Source: Treponema sp. UBA1233 (GTDB taxonomy: Bacteria; Spirochaetota; Spirochaetia; Treponematales; Treponemataceae). Taken from it: a DNA stretch of 53,642 bases. The stretch is taken from contig DBWR01000012.1 in NCBI GenBank assembly GCA_002309305.1, positions 1 through 53,642 of the forward strand. The letters run 5' to 3'. Position 1 is the stretch's first letter. Each line of letters begins with the position of its first letter. The position numbers and the translations under genes are program-made. Positions 8,165 to 16,814 of this stretch are shown here, piece by piece. The notes beneath the pieces are model-generated. The model did not search any database. It worked only from the letters and a program-made list of their open reading frames with translations, and had not been told where the DNA came from.

Positions 8165-8767
8165 TTACAACCCCGGCCCATTCATAGTGTAGCGGTCTAT
8201 TGAAGTGTCGAATGTGATTGTGATTCCGGCGTAAGGTTTAATCAAAATGAGCTGTCCTCCAGCCAGATCTTCATTCTGGGAATACAGCCTGAACGGACTA
8301 TACTGGAAACGGCTTCCTATGCACAGGGCAAGTGAAACCTGTTCATCGGCAAAGGGTTCATACTGATAGTGTGCGTCCAGAGAAAAACCAAGCCACACGG
8401 AAGATACAGCATCCGAAGAAACGGCAGTGTTTTTAATCCTGTCATATGTAAAAACCGGAGCAATTCCAAACCTGAAAGAGCTTTCCTCGTTCAACTCGAG
8501 GCGGGTACCAAAACCAAGTCCAAAATCAAAGAGGAACTGGTAATTGTTCTTTATGTCAGAACTTCCGTATGAAATAGAAACCGGACGGTAAAATCCATAC
8601 CAGCGGTCCTGAGGATACATATATCCGCCCAGATTCAGCGACATGAGCGTATTTTCTGAAACCCCTGTTCGGATGGCCAAATCAGAGCCTATTCCGACAT
8701 CAAACTGAGCAAAACAGGACAATGCAGGTAAAAGTGTAAAAATCAGTACAACAAAAAGTTTTTTCAT
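8165..8767 (-). CDS. Predicted outer-membrane beta-barrel protein
   Basis: 200 residues. Signal peptide MKKLFVVLIFTLLPALSCFA, then strands with alternating hydrophobic and polar residues (GLGFGTRLELNEESSFRFGIAPVFTYD). A Cys precedes the cleavage site, but LSCFAQ favours signal peptidase I over a lipobox, leaving Gln21 at the N-terminus. Probably an 8- to 10-strand surface barrel. No specific family recognised. Converges on gpmA across a repeat. Confidence 0.7.
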   Translation of the reverse strand: MKKLFVVLIFTLLPALSCFAQFDVGIGSDLAIRTGVSENTLMSLNLGGYMYPQDRWYGFYRPVSISYGSSDIKNNYQFLFDFGLGFGTRLELNEESSFRFGIAPVFTYDRIKNTAVSSDAVSSVWLGFSLDAHYQYEPFADEQVSLALCIGSRFQYSPFRLYSQNEDLAGGQLILIKPYAGITITFDTSIDRYTMNGPGL

Positions 8768-8893
8768 CGTTTACTCCGTGCAAGGCATTCAATTTTCGCC
8801 TTCTGTTTTTCCAACAAGGAACACCTTTATAATAGTATCGTCAGCTTTAAACAAAAATCTTAGGTTTTATCCAAGAGGGTTTGGCAGATACGG

Positions 8894-10252
8894 TTATTTT
8901 GACGAGTCTTCCATCAATTCCTTCTCAGAAATCCATTCCCACAGGACTTCCTCATCCTCAGAGACACACTCATTGTTGAAAAGGTAAATCCATGACCAGT
9001 GCCCGAAGTATTCCCCAAAAGAATTATGCACGTCATCAAAAAGGCTCATGCGCACGTTGGAACCTCCGTTCAATTCAAGGCATCTCCGTACGGTTGGAAT
9101 CATGTGTTTTTCAGGATCGACTGTCACGTCATTTTTGGCCGCCACAAACCAGAGGGGAACCTTGCCCAAAGCCTTTATGTCATCATCGCCAAGCCATGAA
9201 TCAGAGTAAGCCTCACAAACCGGGAAAGCCGCCGCAAAGAAATTGGGATAATTCAAGAGCATGTTTATGGTCATGTAGCCGCCGTTTGAACAGCCGCCGA
9301 TGTAGATTCGATTTCTGTCTATGTCATCGTGTTTTGAGATGAATGAATCAATTACCTTTTTGCATGAATGGGTATATTTTGAAACATGGGTAGGACTGTC
9401 CTGCTGCAAAATGTCATAGGGAGTGTTTCCCTGCTGCATCCATACCGTTGGATTCTGGGGGCAAAGGACATAAGCGCCGTCAAAGTACGACTGAATCTCC
9501 GGTTCCACAAGGGCCGTCACTTTGTTTCCCAAGAGTGCAATCATCGGATCGGTTCCACCCTCCCCCGCACCATGAAGCCACACAATCAGGGGATGTTTTT
9601 TTCCGTCAGAAGGAGGACACCAGGATGTAGCCGTAAGCTCGTTCCCAGTCTTGATGTCGTCAAACTGCTGGGCTTCCTTACAATACCAGTCGCTGCACAC
9701 CTTAATTGGTTCCGGTAGCTTTGGATGTTCAACAGTAAAATCGAATTTATCCTTCCAATTGTTCTGCTGAGTCTTGAAGTTGTATGCAAAAGGATTTGTC
9801 TCCCCCATTTCCGGACCGTATTTAAGGGTAAGAAGTATGTGGCCTCCGTTCAATCCACCAGGTTCGTCATCTCCTTCTTCTTCGGCTTCATCAAAACCTT
9901 CAAGGGGATTTCCGTCAATGTCACACGGACACGCATCAGTCACTTCCACTTGCTTTGTAAAATAATCCAGTTTTCCATCCTCAAGATACCGCTCTGTAGA
10001 AACTGTAACGCTGAATTTCTTCGGGTCAAAATCCTCGGGTTTAAACTCATCAAAGTGATTCCCTGGAGCAAGAATCATACGGTCAACCGCAGGGCCCCAG
10101 TCACAGCCCTTTATCAAAAGCGTATATGAATAGTCCTTTTCCTTAAGATCCTCGTAAACCTTTTTAATCGACTTCTTCTGCCAGATCCTGACAGCCACCA
10201 TAACGCCAAGCATCAGTACGCAAAATCCCACGGAAAGAATAATCTGCAGCAT
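8894..10252 (-). CDS. Membrane-anchored alpha/beta-hydrolase, esterase/prolyl-oligopeptidase-like
   Basis: About 452 residues from the ATG at 10252, chosen because GGAGGA lies just upstream; an ATG 33 codons earlier has no site. One N-terminal membrane helix (LQIILSVGFCVLMLGVMVAV) is followed by a domain of roughly 160 residues of unknown type with an acidic loop (DEAEEEGDDEPGG). The C-terminal hydrolase has WLHGAGEGG as oxyanion loop, nucleophile Ser in GGCSNGGYMT, a candidate Asp in AAKNDVTVD and His in DDVHNSF. This resembles feruloyl/acetyl esterases and PHB-depolymerase-like enzymes. Substrate unknown. Confidence 0.75.
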   Translation of the reverse strand: MLQIILSVGFCVLMLGVMVAVRIWQKKSIKKVYEDLKEKDYSYTLLIKGCDWGPAVDRMILAPGNHFDEFKPEDFDPKKFSVTVSTERYLEDGKLDYFTKQVEVTDACPCDIDGNPLEGFDEAEEEGDDEPGGLNGGHILLTLKYGPEMGETNPFAYNFKTQQNNWKDKFDFTVEHPKLPEPIKVCSDWYCKEAQQFDDIKTGNELTATSWCPPSDGKKHPLIVWLHGAGEGGTDPMIALLGNKVTALVEPEIQSYFDGAYVLCPQNPTVWMQQGNTPYDILQQDSPTHVSKYTHSCKKVIDSFISKHDDIDRNRIYIGGCSNGGYMTINMLLNYPNFFAAAFPVCEAYSDSWLGDDDIKALGKVPLWFVAAKNDVTVDPEKHMIPTVRRCLELNGGSNVRMSLFDDVHNSFGEYFGHWSWIYLFNNECVSEDEEVLWEWISEKELMEDSSK

Positions 10253-10396
10253 GTTTCCTCCATCAAACAAATAAAAAATACAATAATAAAAATACAATAT
10301 TTTGGTATAATATACAATCTGAAAAAGCTTACCTACTTTCCTACTATACAATTCAACTATTTTATATTATACTTGACGGTACAGAGGTATTTGGAC

Positions 10397-10834
10397 ATGA
10401 AGATTTCAACACGCGGACGATATGCTTTACGTTTTATGATTGATCTGGCTCAACACAACAGCAACGAATACACAGCCTTAAAGGATATATCTGAGCGTCA
10501 GGGAATCAGCATTAAGTATCTTGAACAAATCACTTCCCTCCTCAGCAAATTCGGTCTGTTGAACAGCGTAAGGGGTCCGCAGGGTGGATACAAGCTTTCC
10601 AAACAGCCTTCTCAGTACACCATTGGAGAAATCCTCCGCATAACAGAGGGTGATCTTGCACCAGTCGCATGCCTATCAACAAGCGTAAACAATTGCCCCA
10701 AAAAAGATGAATGCGCCACACTTTCCATGTGGCAGGGACTGTCCGACGTCATAAAAAACTACCTTGAAAGCATAACTCTGGAAGACCTCGTTGTACAGTC
10801 CAAAACCAAGCCCAACCTGGATTATTGCATTTAA
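10397..10834 (+). CDS. Rrf2-family transcription regulator, IscR-like
   Basis: 145 residues from the ATG at 10397 (MKISTRGRYALRFMIDLA, the family's standard N-terminus). A winged helix includes ISIKYLEQITSLLSKFGLLNSVRGPQGGYKL. Three cysteines in ACLSTSVNNCPKKDEC match the iron-sulphur ligands of IscR-type regulators, so it probably senses cluster status. Suf/isc genes are not adjacent. It is transcribed away from the esterase gene out of a very AT-rich intergenic region. CymR-type Rrf2 proteins lack such cysteines, which argues against that alternative. Confidence 0.85.
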   Translation: MKISTRGRYALRFMIDLAQHNSNEYTALKDISERQGISIKYLEQITSLLSKFGLLNSVRGPQGGYKLSKQPSQYTIGEILRITEGDLAPVACLSTSVNNCPKKDECATLSMWQGLSDVIKNYLESITLEDLVVQSKTKPNLDYCI

Positions 10835-10842
10835 AGAAGTTT

Positions 10843-11772
10843 CTAAAACAAAACCGTGACCTGGACTCCAAGGGGAAGGGCGCTTAATTCGAGGACTGGA
10901 TTTCCGCTTGAGGCTGTCCGCTTTTTGGCATTTGGTTTTTCAAGGAAGGTGTGGATGAACGGGACTCCAAGACCACACAGGGTTCCGAGTGCGGCACCGG
11001 CAAGAACGTCGGTAAAGAAGTGGTTTCCGCTCAGCATACGTAGGGCGGCGGTTCCAAAAGCAAAGGCATATGAAGTTGCTACAACCGGAATCTTCCATGC
11101 GGAGTTGGGATAATACGCGCAGAAAACGTAACTCAGGAATGAGGCTCCCATAAATGCATTGGCTGTATGTCCGCTGGGCATTGAGAATTCAAAATCGTGA
11201 TATTCAATTGCACTTTCATCATAATCCTCAAAATACATGTAGGGCCTTACACGCATGGCAAAGATTTTTACCAAATCCTTGACCGCCTGAGTCAAAAGCA
11301 GTGACTCCACATACATAAGTCCAACAGTAATTCCGTCCTGTCTCGGCATGTTGCTGAAAAGAAATTCCAAGCCCAAAGTCATTATCGGGAAAACCGCCAT
11401 GTCCAAAGCACAGGTTATGGTTCCCGTCACGTCAAGGGCCTTGTTGTATGGCCTCATGCCCCAACGGTCGATTGCAGGAACCGTTTCCATGTCGTAGATT
11501 GTACCGTCATAATCAGGGAAGTTTCCTGTTGCCTTGATGGCGAGAGCGGTTATGTATCCACCTGCGGCACCGGCTGTAATTCCGGCATCAACCCAAAGAT
11601 TGCGACCAAAAGGAGAAGGCTGTGTATATGAAATGCACCTTTCTTCATCAGTGATGGGACGCTTTAAGATTCCGTCTTCGTCTATGAAAATGACTGTCTG
11701 CGCTCCAACAGTCAGAGATGAAAATGCGGCTGTCATGGCCAAGAGCAAAAAAAATTTCTTAAGTAAATTCAT
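10843..11772 (-). CDS. PAP2-family phosphatase
   Basis: About 309 residues from the ATG at 11772 (GGGAGAT upstream). A signal-like N-terminus (MNLLKKFFLLLAMTAAFSSLTVGA) is followed by several membrane helices. The three phosphatase motifs are visible: KIFAMRVRPY, SMPSGHTA and RMLSGNHFFTDVLAGA. These dephosphorylate lipid phosphates or undecaprenyl pyrophosphate with the active site facing the periplasm. Exact substrate not determined. The stop lies 8 bases from that of the convergent Rrf2 gene. Confidence 0.85.
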   Translation of the reverse strand: MNLLKKFFLLLAMTAAFSSLTVGAQTVIFIDEDGILKRPITDEERCISYTQPSPFGRNLWVDAGITAGAAGGYITALAIKATGNFPDYDGTIYDMETVPAIDRWGMRPYNKALDVTGTITCALDMAVFPIMTLGLEFLFSNMPRQDGITVGLMYVESLLLTQAVKDLVKIFAMRVRPYMYFEDYDESAIEYHDFEFSMPSGHTANAFMGASFLSYVFCAYYPNSAWKIPVVATSYAFAFGTAALRMLSGNHFFTDVLAGAALGTLCGLGVPFIHTFLEKPNAKKRTASSGNPVLELSALPLGVQVTVLF

Positions 11773-11807
11773 AATATCTCCCATAAATCATAAAAGCAGA
11801 ATTCAAA

Positions 11808-12560
11808 TCACGCAAGTTCATACATCAGGATTGATGCGGCCTGGGCAACGTTCAGACTGTCTACCTGTTTTTCTCCGGCTGGTGGAATCAATACAAGATG
11901 ATCACAGTTTTGCCTGACCACATCGCTTATTCCGTTTTCTTCGTTTCCCAAAATCAGGATGACCGGTTTTCCGGATGCAAGTTTCTTTATGCTGCGTGGA
12001 CTTTCCTTTCCGTCAAGGGCGGTTCCAAGACGGACCATCTTTCCTTCCATGGCACCAAGCAGGCGTGGAATTGATTTAATCGAATAGATGTTCACGAATT
12101 CCATTCCACCTTCGGCAACACGATAGGAGCTTGTCGTCACCGAAGACTGTGCCTCATCAAGAGGAATGACGATGTTCTTTATTCCAAAAAATGCGGCGCT
12201 GCGGACTATGGCACCAAGATTGTTTGCGTTTCCCACCCTGTCCAGAACCACGGCATTTTCCGATTCCGAAATCCATCGGTCGGTGTCATCTGTCGTTAGC
12301 GGAGGAATGTGCGGAGTTTCAATCATCGCCACAACCCCCTGATGGTGAACCGAACCGCAGAGCCTTTCCAGCTCAACAGGGTCCTTTACCACATTGTAAG
12401 GCTTCTTTACCGAGGCAAGTTTTTTGCAAAGCCCCCCAAACAAAGGAGACCTCTCATGGACAAAGTACAGGCGTGTAATGCGCTCCCATCCCTTTTTCTC
12501 CAGCATCTTGACAGCCGCAAACCCACAAACCGCCAGCTCGTCATTTTTCGTGTTCTTCAT
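11808..12560 (-). CDS. SpoU/TrmH-family RNA 2'-O-methyltransferase
   Basis: 250 residues. The N-terminal substrate-binding part has VCGFAAVKML and SVHHQGVVA. The C-terminal SPOUT knot carries the three family motifs: NANNLGAIVRSAAFFG, ILGNEENGISDVV and LIPPAGEKQVDSLNVAQAASI. The likely target is a ribose in rRNA or tRNA using S-adenosylmethionine; an RlmB-like role is possible but not provable. No ribosome-binding site precedes the ATG; the promoter at 12567-12595 predicts a leaderless mRNA. The start is directly opposite the divergent hydrolase gene, with a nested inverted repeat between. Confidence 0.88.
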   Translation of the reverse strand: MKNTKNDELAVCGFAAVKMLEKKGWERITRLYFVHERSPLFGGLCKKLASVKKPYNVVKDPVELERLCGSVHHQGVVAMIETPHIPPLTTDDTDRWISESENAVVLDRVGNANNLGAIVRSAAFFGIKNIVIPLDEAQSSVTTSSYRVAEGGMEFVNIYSIKSIPRLLGAMEGKMVRLGTALDGKESPRSIKKLASGKPVILILGNEENGISDVVRQNCDHLVLIPPAGEKQVDSLNVAQAASILMYELA

Positions 12561-12566
12561 GAGTCA

Positions 12567-12595
12567 AGTATAATTGAAGGTGGTAAAGATTTCAA
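12567..12595 (-). promoter_or_regulatory. Promoter giving a leaderless methyltransferase mRNA
   Basis: On the minus strand TTGAAA (12590-12595), 17 bases, TATACT (12567-12572), then six bases and the ATG. The expected start point is the A of the ATG. No Shine-Dalgarno sequence is present. Confidence 0.65.
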
Positions 12596-12679
12596 TATGA
12601 TTCATCTTGTTCTGAGATACGGAATACACATATTAACTTTACAAATTAGAAAACGCATGAGAATAAGTACAAAACTTTC

Positions 12680-12778
12680 CAAAATGTGCGGAATCGGTGG
12701 CTGGCACGCAACAACATCTGCACAAGCAAAGCGCGGAAGCCGTTGTTGCGGGACGGACTCCGATGGGAGCACATTTTG
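12680..12778. repeat. Nested 99-base inverted repeat, possible structured RNA
   Basis: Three collinear stems nest inside one another: CAAAATGTGC (12680-12689) with GCACATTTTG (12769-12778); ATCGG (near 12693) with CCGAT (near 12760); GCAACAAC (12708-12715) with GTTGTTGC (12742-12749). The loop segment, reverse-complemented, shares CCGCGCT-N2-GCTTGTGCAGAT with 29849-29869, so it belongs to a repeat family. It lies between two divergent genes with leaderless promoters. Confidence 0.6.
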
Positions 12779-12793
12779 AAGATTATTTGGGAC

Positions 12794-12822
12794 TTGTTTT
12801 TATGCAATTAATGTGGTAAAGT
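12794..12822 (+). promoter_or_regulatory. Promoter giving a leaderless hydrolase mRNA
   Basis: TTGTTT (12794-12799), 17-base spacer, TAAAGT (12817-12822), then six bases to the ATG at 12829. No Shine-Dalgarno sequence. Same geometry as five other promoters in this window. Confidence 0.55.
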
Positions 12823-12828
12823 TAATGC

Positions 12829-13701
12829 ATGAGTATTCAGTACAAGATTGCCGAGACCGCCTTGAACGGCTCAGTTAAAAAAGAATTATTTGAATCTCTT
12901 GAGCAGCCGCAAAACAGAAACGACGTTCCAGATTACATCCACAATCACTTTGACGTAGAAAAACTTGAATTCGGCGAACACTGCATGTTCAAAATTTCTC
13001 CACGCGAAGAAAACGTCAAAAACGCAATCATGTTCGTAGCCGGTGGAGCGGGATTTTTGCCTCCAGGTGAAATGCATTTCAAGACCGCCGCATCACTCAT
13101 CAAAACTACCGGAGCCGCAGTATTCATTCCTTTTTATCCGCTGGCACCAAAGGCAACCGTACGAATCGCCCTGCACTATCTTCAGAGGGCATGGTCAGAA
13201 ATACTCAGGGATTTTCTTGCACAGAACGTAACTTTCATGGGGGACGGAATCGGAGCGAATCTTGTCCTCGGACTCTGCAACCGCGTCAACCGAAAGCCTG
13301 GTCATATTGTCGCCATCTCACCAATGCCGGGAATCGGACAGGACTCATGGAAAGAAACATTTGTTGAAGAAGAAAAAAACGACCGCATCCTTTCAATGGA
13401 GCTTGCAGATAAAATTGAATCAGTATGGTACAGGAACATTCCTCAGGGAAGCGCCGACAGGGAAGTTCTTTGCATGCAGTACAAGGGATTTCCCCCTACC
13501 CTTTTGATTTACGGAAGCAAGGACATGTTCAGCAAAAGCACGGATGCCCTTGTTCAGAAAATCGGAGAAAACGGTGCAACTGTCCAGATACTCAAGAAAG
13601 ACATGTTCCACAGCTGGGCACTCAGGCAGAATTTTCCGGAAACCAAAAACGCAATGAAGCAGATTGCGGATTTCATAGGCTCAACTTCTAGCGGCTCCTG
13701 A
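12829..13701 (+). CDS. Alpha/beta-hydrolase fold protein lacking the nucleophilic serine
   Basis: 290 residues. Layout follows the hormone-sensitive-lipase (hydrolase_3) family: MFVAGGAGFLPPG where HGGG is usual, FIPFYPLAP, then the nucleophile elbow. That elbow reads MGDGIGAN instead of GDSAGG, so the serine is Gly140. The other triad members are present (Asp232 in YGSKDMF, His261 in MFHSWAL). It is therefore either a non-catalytic binding protein or uses another residue. Predicted leaderless. The 3' end overlaps the converging AraC gene by 14 bases. Confidence 0.75.
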   Translation: MSIQYKIAETALNGSVKKELFESLEQPQNRNDVPDYIHNHFDVEKLEFGEHCMFKISPREENVKNAIMFVAGGAGFLPPGEMHFKTAASLIKTTGAAVFIPFYPLAPKATVRIALHYLQRAWSEILRDFLAQNVTFMGDGIGANLVLGLCNRVNRKPGHIVAISPMPGIGQDSWKETFVEEEKNDRILSMELADKIESVWYRNIPQGSADREVLCMQYKGFPPTLLIYGSKDMFSKSTDALVQKIGENGATVQILKKDMFHSWALRQNFPETKNAMKQIADFIGSTSSGS

Positions 13702-14371
13702 ACGCACTTGGAGAAAGCCCGTACATCCGGCGGAAGAGTCTGGTAAAATAAGCCGGATCAGAAAAACCTGTACTCAACGAAATGTCCTTTATCGACCTTC
13801 CTGTTTCCAAAAGCATGTTCTTTGCCTCTGACAGCTTGTAGGCATTCACATAATCCCAAAGCTGCATCCCCATTTCCTTTTTGAACACTCTTGAAAGATA
13901 GTCGGAGCTTGCATTCAACTTTTGGGCAAGGGTATCGCGGGTAATCGGCTGTGAATACGACAGGTTTATGTTAAGTATCGTCTGCTTTACGAGTGAACCG
14001 GTTTTGGGTGGCAGAAGCTTTACCTTGAGTTCCGAGATTTTTTTCAAGTGGTTTTGAAAGTCCTGATTTGAAAGAATGGCACTGTTGCACAAAAGCAAAT
14101 ACGGCAGGCTGATTATCTGTGAAAAATTCTTGAAGTAAGAGATGTTTTCCGCAACGAGAAGAACCGGTGTTCTTGAAAGCTTTGGATTTGTCCTTATGCT
14201 CCTTACATCCACATCGAACATTGAATCAAGAACAATGATGTCCGGCATGAAGGTAAACAGAATTGAATCGATGAATGAAACCGAAGAAACAAGTTCCATC
14301 TCAAAGTCACCTGAAAAAGCATGCAGTGCATTTGTGTCAGCACCGACAATCAGGATTTTTTTTCCGTACAT
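13688..14371 (-). CDS. AraC-type regulator with receiver-like N-terminal domain
   Basis: 227 residues if started at MYGKKILIVG (14371). Residues 1-110 resemble a response-regulator receiver (KKILIVGADTNALHAF, an Asp in DIIVLDSMF). One of the paired N-terminal acids is absent and the conserved Lys-Pro is replaced by LLLCNSA, so phosphorylation is doubtful. The C-terminal 100 residues are a double helix-turn-helix of AraC/XylS type (DYLSRVFKKEMG, IKDISLSTGFSDPAYFTRLFRRMYGLSPSAFR). The start codon overlaps the HD gene's stop as TGATG, indicating translational coupling. An ATG four codons earlier is also possible. Confidence 0.8.
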   Translation of the reverse strand: MYGKKILIVGADTNALHAFSGDFEMELVSSVSFIDSILFTFMPDIIVLDSMFDVDVRSIRTNPKLSRTPVLLVAENISYFKNFSQIISLPYLLLCNSAILSNQDFQNHLKKISELKVKLLPPKTGSLVKQTILNINLSYSQPITRDTLAQKLNASSDYLSRVFKKEMGMQLWDYVNAYKLSEAKNMLLETGRSIKDISLSTGFSDPAYFTRLFRRMYGLSPSAFRSR

Positions 14372-15414
14372 CACATGGCCCATTTGACACAGCCGTAGAC
14401 TGTATCCTTGTATGCCAGAAAGTCTCGGATGGCCTTTTCACCTTCAGAACTGATTTGCGAAAGTCTTTTTGCACCCTGTCCCGCCGTTTGAACCAGAGGA
14501 TCCACAAAACGCTTCTTAACGTCCAGCGAAACACAGTAGGCGTCTTCTATCGGAGCAAAAGTGTGCATTACGGTCTTCATGTTCCTGAAAGTCCTGAACA
14601 GTCGTGTGAATTTTGCATCCAGATTACGTGAGGCAAGGCCTTCAAATTTTGTAATCAGATATTCCTCGTCCATGAAGAAAAGGTCACGCTCATCTATGAA
14701 ACCACAGTCCATTGCACGGCTAAGCACATCCGCCATCAGCTGCATTGCAACCTTGTCCTCGTTGTGCTGAAGTATCATGCTCGTCTTGAGGAATTTCTGC
14801 GTATACTCAAGTGCCGCCTCTGCAGAGACAAATCCCAATTCCTGCTGGCCCGCTTCATTGGCAAGAACACGTATCTGGGAATAAGAGCGTTCGATTTCAG
14901 ACATGTCCCAAATGCCGTCAAGAGCAGCCCCAGACGGGAACATGTATTCCAACCTGTCCGCACTCAATCCAGGAATGTTGTTGTCCGCAACCGGATACTG
15001 ATGGTAGTCGTCGATTTCGTATTTGTAGATTCCCTGACTGAACAACAGCTCGCTCAAAATCAGGTCGTCGTTTATGATTTGCCTTGTAAGTTTTTCGGTG
15101 CTTTCCTGAGTCTGCGCATCCCCTTTTTGGAAATCAACCACATGGCTGAATGCGGGAGTTGCAACGTCATGTAAAAGACCTGCTATGGTTTGTATTTTGT
15201 CATGGGTAAAATTCCACACTATCAGGGCAACCCCAATGGAATGATCCAGGCGAGAGTAAAAAAACTGGTTGTGAAAAAGCGGAGTCCAGTCTGTACCGCA
15301 CAGGAGCCCCACCCCAGAAAGCCTCTGGAGCATGGGCAGCTGAATGTATTCGTCAAGAAAATCCGGCCATTCACCGCACAGAATCTTGTAATACTGACTC
15401 TTGTCAAATTCCAT
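14371..15414 (-). CDS. HD-domain phosphohydrolase, dNTPase-like
   Basis: 347 residues. Metal-binding HD signature: QFFYSRLDHSIGVALI, then AGLLHDVATPAFSHVVDF, as in COG1078-type HD hydrolases and dGTPase-like enzymes. LQRLSGVGLLCG precedes it, as in that group. The remaining 200 residues are helical. Substrate probably a nucleotide, inferred only from family. Strong GAGGAGG site before the ATG. Coupled to the downstream AraC-type regulator by a one-base overlap, suggesting that the two act in one pathway. Confidence 0.82.
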   Translation of the reverse strand: MEFDKSQYYKILCGEWPDFLDEYIQLPMLQRLSGVGLLCGTDWTPLFHNQFFYSRLDHSIGVALIVWNFTHDKIQTIAGLLHDVATPAFSHVVDFQKGDAQTQESTEKLTRQIINDDLILSELLFSQGIYKYEIDDYHQYPVADNNIPGLSADRLEYMFPSGAALDGIWDMSEIERSYSQIRVLANEAGQQELGFVSAEAALEYTQKFLKTSMILQHNEDKVAMQLMADVLSRAMDCGFIDERDLFFMDEEYLITKFEGLASRNLDAKFTRLFRTFRNMKTVMHTFAPIEDAYCVSLDVKKRFVDPLVQTAGQGAKRLSQISSEGEKAIRDFLAYKDTVYGCVKWAM

Positions 15415-15451
15415 TGAAGCCTCCTCTTGATGCAGGAGTTTTTGTCGTGTC

Positions 15452-15841
15452 CTAAATGTTAAAGCCGCCGTTCTTGACCATATTCATGATGAAGCCGACA
15501 TAAACGGCAACAAAAACGATAACCAAGATGATTGTAAGGGCAAAGCTGACGATTGAACACACGATGCCTGCTGTTGCCTGTGAGTTCTGGTTCTTACCGC
15601 GTTTTGCAAGGATTCCAAAAATCAGTCCGAGAATGCCCCATGGACTAAACCCCAAAACCAAAGAAATGATTCCGCAAATCATTGACACAAGACCAAAATC
15701 GTTTCTGATTTCGTTGATGTTTCCGTTTGGAGCTGCTGGTGCGGAAGCCTGAACCGGAACTACCTGGTTTTCAGCCTTTACTTCTTCGTGTGAAGTTACT
15801 TTCCACGGATCTTCGTTCATGTTTGTATTTTCGTCTGACAT
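15452..15841 (-). CDS. DUF4190-like membrane protein
   Basis: 129 residues. A 40-residue soluble, Ala/Pro-rich N-terminus is followed by two membrane helices flanking AKRGKNQNSQATAGIVCSIVS, the hallmark of DUF4190 (GLVSMICGIISLVLGF first). These small proteins have no known function. AGGAGG precedes the ATG. It lies 23 bases after parB on the same strand and may be cotranscribed with parAB. Confidence 0.75.
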   Translation of the reverse strand: MSDENTNMNEDPWKVTSHEEVKAENQVVPVQASAPAAPNGNINEIRNDFGLVSMICGIISLVLGFSPWGILGLIFGILAKRGKNQNSQATAGIVCSIVSFALTIILVIVFVAVYVGFIMNMVKNGGFNI

Positions 15842-15863
15842 AATGACCTCCTTTTTTTATGCC

Positions 15864-16814
15864 TCAACTTTTAACTATAATCTGATATATTCTGTCCAAA
15901 TCGTCCTTAGTAAAATAGTGTACCGTAATTGTACCCTTGTCGTAGTCTCCCTTCATCTGAACTTTTGTTCCAAAGGCATCACGGAATTTATTTTCGATTG
16001 CAACATAATCAGGATCCCTCTTTTCAACTGCAACGGAAGGAGCTTCTATCTTTGTCGTTTTTCCGGCGCGGGAACCGTTGTTCAATTCCTGAGCCTGCTT
16101 TTCCGCCTCACGAACAGAAAGGCCGTTTTTCATTATCCTGTTGAAAAGAACCGTCTGGTCGGCTGGATTAATTACACTCAAAAGCGCCCTTGCATGTCCC
16201 GGACTAACAGAACCGTCTGCAATTGCATTCTGCATCTCTTCGGAAAGCTTTAACAGGCGGAGGCTGTTTGCCACTGCGGAACGGCTTTTTCCCACACGGG
16301 CTGCCAGATCTTCCTGTGTAATTCCCTCCATTTCCATGAGCTGGGAATATGCGATGGCTTCTTCTATAGGATTCAGGTCGGTACGCTGAATGTTTTCGAT
16401 AAGGGCAACTTCAAGCTTGCGGCTGTCCGAGTATTTTCTGAGCTGAACCGGAATTTTTTCAAGTCCTGCGGCTCTTGCGGCACGAACACGACGTTCACCG
16501 GCAATGATGTAGAACGAACCGTCACCTGCATCTTCTATTACCGGAGCTTGAACCACACCTTCACGGCGTACGGATTCCGTCAGTTCACTGAGTTTTTCTT
16601 CGTCAAAATAACGGCGCGGCTGGTGTGGATTGGGCTTGAGCAAATTGGGATTAACCCACAGAGTGCCGTTTTCGTCCTGTGAAAGACCTTTCGGCAGGTT
16701 GGAAGCTGGCTTTTCGGTGGCACGTGCGGGAGAAGAGATTGCGCTTATTCCTTCCACTTTGGCGTCCGACATAAGAGCGTCCAGACCCCTTCCTAATCCA
16801 GTTGATTTAGCCAC
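15864..16814 (-). CDS. parB: Chromosome-partitioning protein ParB
   Basis: 316 residues. Binds parS and, with ParA, segregates the chromosome origin. KSTGLGRGLDALM is the typical N-terminus. Then comes the CTPase region PNPHQPRRYFDEEKL..AGERRVRAARAAG, followed by ENIQRTDLNPIEEA and the DNA-binding helix-turn-helix ITQEDLAARVGKSRSAVANSLRLL. GTG start, with GAGGTGATT upstream inside parA; the genes overlap by 8 bases, so they are translationally coupled. No obvious parS sequence was seen in the window. Confidence 0.94.
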   Translation of the reverse strand: MAKSTGLGRGLDALMSDAKVEGISAISSPARATEKPASNLPKGLSQDENGTLWVNPNLLKPNPHQPRRYFDEEKLSELTESVRREGVVQAPVIEDAGDGSFYIIAGERRVRAARAAGLEKIPVQLRKYSDSRKLEVALIENIQRTDLNPIEEAIAYSQLMEMEGITQEDLAARVGKSRSAVANSLRLLKLSEEMQNAIADGSVSPGHARALLSVINPADQTVLFNRIMKNGLSVREAEKQAQELNNGSRAGKTTKIEAPSVAVEKRDPDYVAIENKFRDAFGTKVQMKGDYDKGTITVHYFTKDDLDRIYQIIVKS

